Assembly: GCA_031412915.1 (NCBI GenBank)
Contig: JANODX010000096.1
Coordinates: forward strand, 19,113 to 83,112
Source: JAGNNV01 sp031412915
Lineage (GTDB): Bacteria > Acidobacteriota > Vicinamibacteria > Fen-336 > JAGNNV01
DNA length: 64,000 nt
Reading direction: 5' to 3'
The notes beneath the pieces are model-generated. The model was not told where the DNA came from and did not search any database. It worked only from the letters and a program-made list of their open reading frames with translations. Numbering within the stretch: the first letter of the stretch is position 1; each line of letters starts with the position of its first letter. Shown here in pieces: positions 59,892 to 64,000 of this stretch. A program made the translations under genes and the position numbers.

Positions 59892-60875
59892 ATGGATTCA
59901 ACTAGAAAGACCTTGGCGATGGCGGGAGGAATCGCGCTGACGCTGGCGTGGCTCACCGCGGGCAGTTCGGCCTCGGCGGCGCAGGCTGCAAAGCCCGCGC
60001 CCATCCAGGTCCCTCACGGCGAGTACGCGGGCACGGAGAAATGCCTGGCCTGCCATGAGGATCAGGGAGCCGCGCTCAAGACGGGCGCGCACTCGCGCGC
60101 CTTCAAGGCCGGTTCGCCGGTGGCGCCCTTCGGCTGCCAGAAGTGCCACGCGGACACGAAGGCCAACCTCGGCTGCGAGGCCTGCCACGGTCCGGGCAAG
60201 GCGCATGTCGACGCGGACGGCGACAAGACCAAGATCAAGTCGATCGCCGCGCTCCCGATGCCGGACCAGAGCGCTGTCTGCTCGAGCTGCCACTTCAAGA
60301 CGAAGCATGCCCTCTGGGCGGGTAGCCAGCACGACCAGCGCAACGTTGGCTGCACCAGCTGCCACAGCGTCCACAGCCCGAAGGGCGACAAGCAGTTGAA
60401 GGCGTCCTCCGAGATGGAACTCTGCGCGAGCTGTCACCGGGCCATCGTCAACAAGCAACTCAAGTTCAACCACATGGCGGTGCGCGAGGGCAAGCTCACC
60501 TGCGCCAACTGCCACAATGTCCACGGGGCGTCCAACGTGAAGTTGCTCAAGGTTGGCGGCAGCGTCACCGAGTCGTGCGTCTCCTGCCACGCCGAGAAAC
60601 GCGGCCCGATGCTCTGGGAGCATGCGCCGGTCACCGAGAGCTGCTCCACCTGCCACGACGCGCACGGGACAAACAACATGCGGCTGCTGGTGGCCAAAGA
60701 ACCCTTCCTCTGCCAGCGCTGCCATGTGACCTCAAGACATCCCCCCACCATCTACGAGGGCTTCATGCTGAACAACTCCACCAACGCCGACAAGATTTTC
60801 GGTCGGTCCTGTGGGGGTTGTCATCAGTCCATCCATGGGTCCAATGCCCCCTCGGGCAAGGCGTTCCTGCGGTAG
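59892..60875 (+). CDS. mtrA: Periplasmic multiheme cytochrome c (MtrA/DmsE family)
   Basis: 327 residues with a signal peptide (AMAGGIALTLAWLTAGSSASA) and eleven CXXCH haem-binding motifs. The first is CLACH at residues 51-55, then CQKCH, CEACH, CSSCH, CTSCH, CASCH, CANCH, CVSCH, CSTCH, CQRCH and CGGCH. Known MtrA/DmsE proteins are decahaem, so one motif is extra. MtrA forms a molecular wire inside the MtrB barrel and carries electrons from the periplasm across the outer membrane. The ATG at 59892 follows AAGGAGC. It is 15 bp upstream of mtrB. No outer-surface cytochrome gene is in the window. Confidence 0.92.
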   Translation: MDSTRKTLAMAGGIALTLAWLTAGSSASAAQAAKPAPIQVPHGEYAGTEKCLACHEDQGAALKTGAHSRAFKAGSPVAPFGCQKCHADTKANLGCEACHGPGKAHVDADGDKTKIKSIAALPMPDQSAVCSSCHFKTKHALWAGSQHDQRNVGCTSCHSVHSPKGDKQLKASSEMELCASCHRAIVNKQLKFNHMAVREGKLTCANCHNVHGASNVKLLKVGGSVTESCVSCHAEKRGPMLWEHAPVTESCSTCHDAHGTNNMRLLVAKEPFLCQRCHVTSRHPPTIYEGFMLNNSTNADKIFGRSCGGCHQSIHGSNAPSGKAFLR

Positions 60876-60890
60876 GTGAGGAGAATAGCC

Positions 60891-63269
60891 ATGAGAAACA
60901 AACTACTGACGATGAGCGCCGCGGCGCTGCTTCTTGCCTCGACCACGATTGCCTGGGCCCAGACCAAGCCCCAGCCGAGTCCGACCCCGACTCCCTCGAA
61001 CGGGAGACTCGATATCGGCGGGCGCTTCACCACAACCACCGGTGACGAGGCCCAATACGAGCGGTACCGCGACCTGCGGGACGGCGTAAACGCCAATCTC
61101 CTCTACAGCAAGGAGACGGAGAAGTGGGCCTTCGACATCAAGGCGACGAACATCGGCTACCGCGACCAGAGATACACCCTCAACTTCAACAGCCGGCGAT
61201 TGAAGGCCTTCGTGTACTTCGACCAGACCCCGATCAACTACGCCTACTACTCGAAGACGCCGTATGTCTGCACCGCGGGCGACTGTTCGCTCGATCTTGG
61301 CCTGCGCCAGCGCGTTGAGGCCGGGACGGCCATCGGCCTGCCCCAGAACACCGCCCAGTTGTTGACCGGCTCGATCTACAACACTATCGCCAAGCCGTTC
61401 GACATGCAGGCCCGCCGCGACACGGTCCGAGCCGACGCGCGGATCTCCGCCACCGACAACTTCGACCTCCTTCTGGCCTTCAACACCTACAAGAAGTCGG
61501 GAACCATGCCGTGGAGCTACGCTTTCGCGTTCAACAACCTTCAGGAGGTACCGCTTGTCCTCGATAACCGGGCTACCGAAGTGTCGCTGGGCGTCGAGTG
61601 GGCGAGCCACCAGGGCATGTTCAAGGCGAGCTATGAGCGCTCGAAGTTCGACCAGAACATTCCCACGTTCCGTTGGGACAATCCCTGGCGCGCCACCGAC
61701 TTCTGCCGCACCGGCCTCGCCGGTCAGGCTCCGGGCACCTGCTACGACCCGAGCGGCTACACCAACGGCAACGGGCCCAATGACGGCTTGAGCGCCATGG
61801 GACCCACGAATTCCCTGAACACCTTCAGTTGGATGGCCATGGTCAAGCTGCCGGGGAAGACCACCGCGAATGCGAGCTTCTCGGCCGGGAGCAACCGTCA
61901 GGACGCGGCCCTCATCGGGTGGACCACCAACCCGGTGATCGCCAATCCGACGGTGTATGCCACGTTCCCGGAACTCCGCACCCTTCCGCGCGACACCGCC
62001 GATCTGCACGTGAACTACCAGACCGCGACCGCGAACATCAGTTCCAGGCCGCACAAGGACCTCACCCTGGCCGCCCGCTATCGCTACAACGGACGCAGCG
62101 ACTTCCGGCGGCCGTTCCACGCGGTCGAGTACGTCCGGCTGGACGCGGTGCCCGAGGAGACGGGCGGGAATTCCGAACCCTGGAGCATCGATCGCAACTC
62201 GACCGAGGTGAGCGCCAAGTTCATGGGCATCCCCAAGAGCGCGATCAAGGTCGCGTATGGAGAGGACAAGCTGGAGCACCTCGACCGCGTGACCACCGGG
62301 GTCAAGGACAAGACCACCCGCGTGTCCTTCGACACTATTGGCAACGAATACGTGACGGTGCGCGCACAGTTCGCCCGCACCGATCGAGAGACCATCGGGT
62401 TCGAGCAGGAGATACTCATCGAGCAGGCCATGCAGCCGGCCGCGCGTTACTACGACGAGGCGGCCCGCAAGAGCGATCGCGCCACCTTCATGGTCGACTT
62501 CACACCCACTTCCTCGGTCGGCTTCAACTTCTCTTACGTCTACGGCAAGGACGACTACAGGGAAGGGGACTCCACCCAGAAGTTCGGTCTGCTCGACAAC
62601 ACGAACAAGACCTACACCGCGGGCGTGAGCTACGTGCCGAGCGCCAAGGTCAGTCTTGGCGCCGACTATGGTTACGAGGACTTCGAGGCCTTCCAGGCGT
62701 CTCGCACCGCCAACCCGGACTCTGGCGTTCCCGGGGTTTACCAGAGCTGGGCCGATCCCAACCGCGACTGGAACCTGACCAACGACGAGAAGGTGAAGAC
62801 ACTCACAGCGTATCTCAACCTCGTCGATGTGCTGAGCAAGACCGAAATCCGGTCGACCTATGAATACAGTGACTCCGATCAGGGCTTCCTGCATGGCGGC
62901 CCGCGCATCAACGCCCTCAAGACCGCCACGGCCGGGGACCCCAGGGACGCTCGCCCCTGCACGGCCCCGCTGACGTCCTGCTTCGTCCCCCTGCCGAATG
63001 TCACCCTCAAGTGGCACCACGTCACGGTCGACCTCAAGTACAACGCGTCGAAGAAGGTGGGTCTCGGCCTGACCTACTGGTACGAGAAGCTCAACGTCGC
63101 CGACTTCTCGACCATCAACACCGCCGGCCCACAGACCTTGCCCCGTCCCGAGTTGGGTGCGCAGACCGAGACACCCCGCATCGACTGGCTGGGTGCGCTC
63201 AACACGGGGTACGGCAACCGCCCCTATACGGGCAGCACCGTGTTCGTACGGATGTTCTACCTGTTCTAG
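60891..63269 (+). CDS. mtrB: MtrB/PioB-family outer-membrane barrel
   Basis: 792 residues with a signal peptide ending near AWAQ. The mature protein opens with a Pro-rich stretch, then GRLDIGGRFTTTTGDEAQYERYRDLRDG, shown here as GRLDIGGRFTTTTGDEAQYE and RYRDLRDG, which matches the start of the MtrB/PioB family. Many amphipathic strands with paired aromatic residues follow, and the chain ends in a terminal Phe (VRMFYLF), the barrel-assembly signal. The N-terminal CXXC of Shewanella MtrB is not seen. It sheathes MtrA. The ATG at 60891 follows GAGGAG. Gene pair and spacing match known porin-cytochrome operons for metal reduction or Fe(II) oxidation. Confidence 0.9.
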   Translation: MRNKLLTMSAAALLLASTTIAWAQTKPQPSPTPTPSNGRLDIGGRFTTTTGDEAQYERYRDLRDGVNANLLYSKETEKWAFDIKATNIGYRDQRYTLNFNSRRLKAFVYFDQTPINYAYYSKTPYVCTAGDCSLDLGLRQRVEAGTAIGLPQNTAQLLTGSIYNTIAKPFDMQARRDTVRADARISATDNFDLLLAFNTYKKSGTMPWSYAFAFNNLQEVPLVLDNRATEVSLGVEWASHQGMFKASYERSKFDQNIPTFRWDNPWRATDFCRTGLAGQAPGTCYDPSGYTNGNGPNDGLSAMGPTNSLNTFSWMAMVKLPGKTTANASFSAGSNRQDAALIGWTTNPVIANPTVYATFPELRTLPRDTADLHVNYQTATANISSRPHKDLTLAARYRYNGRSDFRRPFHAVEYVRLDAVPEETGGNSEPWSIDRNSTEVSAKFMGIPKSAIKVAYGEDKLEHLDRVTTGVKDKTTRVSFDTIGNEYVTVRAQFARTDRETIGFEQEILIEQAMQPAARYYDEAARKSDRATFMVDFTPTSSVGFNFSYVYGKDDYREGDSTQKFGLLDNTNKTYTAGVSYVPSAKVSLGADYGYEDFEAFQASRTANPDSGVPGVYQSWADPNRDWNLTNDEKVKTLTAYLNLVDVLSKTEIRSTYEYSDSDQGFLHGGPRINALKTATAGDPRDARPCTAPLTSCFVPLPNVTLKWHHVTVDLKYNASKKVGLGLTYWYEKLNVADFSTINTAGPQTLPRPELGAQTETPRIDWLGALNTGYGNRPYTGSTVFVRMFYLF

Positions 63270-63843
63270 CTGGAAGTCCCTGCGCGGCAGGAAGGAAGCT
63301 GGCTGAATAAGGGACAGTGGCCCGCCCTTTCGGGGCGGGCCAGCCGTGACGGTTTCGTAAGAGTGTGCGGGCCCCCTTGAGTCCGCCGTGTGGTCGTCGG
63401 GAATTGTAGTAGCGAAGCCAGGGATCGAGAGCTCGCCGCCTCTGGGCAGACGAGGTGAAGGGGCGCCCATAGGACCATTCCCGAGCGAGGGTCTGGATGA
63501 ATCGCTCGGCTTTGCCGTTGGTCTGAGGGCGATACGGCTTGGTCCGGTGCCGCTTGATTCCCAGCCTTTGGCACCAGAGTTGGAAGTCCCGACACAGAAA
63601 GACCTTGCCGTTGTCGGTGAGGACGCCTCGTACGGCACGTTCTTCCGCCGCCACGGGGTTGACCGCCTTCTGGAGGAAGGTACTCGCCGAGGGTGCCTTC
63701 TCGTCTCGAAAGGTTTCCGCGAAGGCCAGACGGGAGGCGTCGTCCACCGCCACGAAGACGTACTCCCATCCGCCATGACCACGATGGCGCCGGTCGCCGG
63801 TGATCCGGTGACCGACTCCGTTGATGCGGCCCAGGTGAACAAC
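63199..63843 (-). pseudogene. IS481-type transposase fragment (integrase core)
   Basis: A minus-strand reading frame retains the rve integrase core: VAVDDASRLAFAETF with a catalytic Asp, LTDNGKVF with the second Asp, and PYRPQTNGKAERFIQTLARE with the Glu. A C-terminal YYNSRRPHGGLKG follows. The N-terminal helix-turn-helix half is missing: going upstream, the frame meets a stop at 63844-63846, right where another element begins. The frame also runs past the natural end into the mtrB 3' end, so only about 63310-63843 is transposase-derived. Confidence 0.8.
63319..63341 (+). terminator. Strong hairpin after mtrB
   Basis: A 9-bp perfect stem GGCCCGCCC (63319-63327) / GGGCGGGCC (63333-63341) with a TTTCG loop lies 50 bp past the mtrB stop. 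There is no U-run, so it may work as a stem-only terminator or may be part of the adjacent insertion-sequence end. Confidence 0.45.
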
Positions 63844-63861
63844 CTATTGAGAATTCACACC

Positions 63862-64000
63862 TAGCAGGGTGCTGAAAAAGGGATCGAATTCGCGAGTCCT
63901 CAATTAACATTGAGGATGCGCGGACAGAACCGAGAACAGCGGTCGATGTTGATGACGGGGAGCCTGGAGGATCGAATCGCCAGAGACCACCCGATCCGGC
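63862..64000 (+). mobile_element. Left end of an IS1182/IS5-type element (cut by window edge)
   Basis: The IS481 homology stops near 63843. AGCAGGGTGCTGAAAAAGG (from about 63862) looks like an insertion-sequence terminus. A transposase gene begins 50 bp further in. The exact end and any target duplication cannot be fixed because the right end is outside the window. Confidence 0.55.
63916..64000 (+). CDS. N-terminus of an IS1182/IS5-type transposase (partial)
   Basis: The ATG at 63916 follows TTGAGG. The 28 visible residues (MRGQNREQRSMLMTG, then LEDRIARDHPIR) match the start of this transposase group, which typically reads MRGxDRQQ...DHPLR. The gene continues past the right edge. Confidence 0.7.
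   Translation, partial: MRGQNREQRSMLMTGSLEDRIARDHPIR

Noticed and set aside
60903..63842. Minus-strand open frame of 979 codons covering mtrB
   Set aside because: Antisense shadow of mtrB. The plus strand has a ribosome site, signal peptide and MtrB-type barrel sequence.

Overview
The window is about two-thirds G+C, densely coded on both strands, and reads as a chromosomal segment of an Acidobacteriota-like bacterium. That placement is inference. It rests on the Oar-like TonB receptors with an N-terminal carboxypeptidase-regulatory domain, the long-form IorAB, the sulfatase-TPR fusion, the exported amidohydrolases and the codon bias. No rRNA, tRNA, CRISPR array or prophage was seen.

Left part (1-17.2 kb): two TonB receptor genes (the first cut by the window edge), an APC amino-acid permease, a PLP enzyme of the cysteine-desulfurase fold, an argininosuccinate lyase with a signal peptide and an exported metallo-beta-lactamase-fold enzyme. 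Then comes a five-gene minus-strand operon: exported amidohydrolase, Tat-exported sarcosine-oxidase-like flavoenzyme, cyclase/formamidase-like hydrolase, iorA, iorB. It looks like a route that cleaves amides outside the cytoplasm, oxidises the amine and makes acyl-CoA with reduced ferredoxin.

Middle (17.2-36 kb): a gamma-glutamyltranspeptidase, a third TonB receptor, a sulfite-oxidase-type molybdoenzyme, a TPR protein, a sulfatase-TPR fusion, a lone DNA topoisomerase VI B subunit, an EamA exporter, a DUF1343/NamZ-like muramidase and an FHA-transmembrane-IPT protein. Paired-palindrome (BIME-like) repeats recur at 17.2-17.5, 26.2 and 29.0-29.2 kb and border or enter coding sequence.

Export locus (36-43.3 kb): a TetR regulator followed by HlyD, ABC ATPase, TolC-like protein, a second ABC ATPase and two ABC-2 permeases, nearly all translationally coupled. 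This is a YbhGFSR-type pump with its own outer-membrane channel. Next are a small acidic protein, an alpha/beta hydrolase and a roughly 1560-residue coiled-coil protein.

Right part (49.4-64 kb): an acyl-CoA dehydrogenase and a ParB-domain protein. Then a strong promoter and a clear ydaO-type cyclic-di-AMP riboswitch lead a KimA-type K+ transporter, followed by a P-type cation ATPase: an ion-homeostasis module. After it come a 2-oxoacid:ferredoxin oxidoreductase whose fused beta-gamma chain is broken by a frameshift, a frameshifted and truncated membrane sensor, and an MtrA/MtrB porin-cytochrome pair (eleven CXXCH motifs) for electron transfer across the outer membrane. The window ends in a truncated IS481-type transposase interrupted by the start of an IS1182/IS5-type element.
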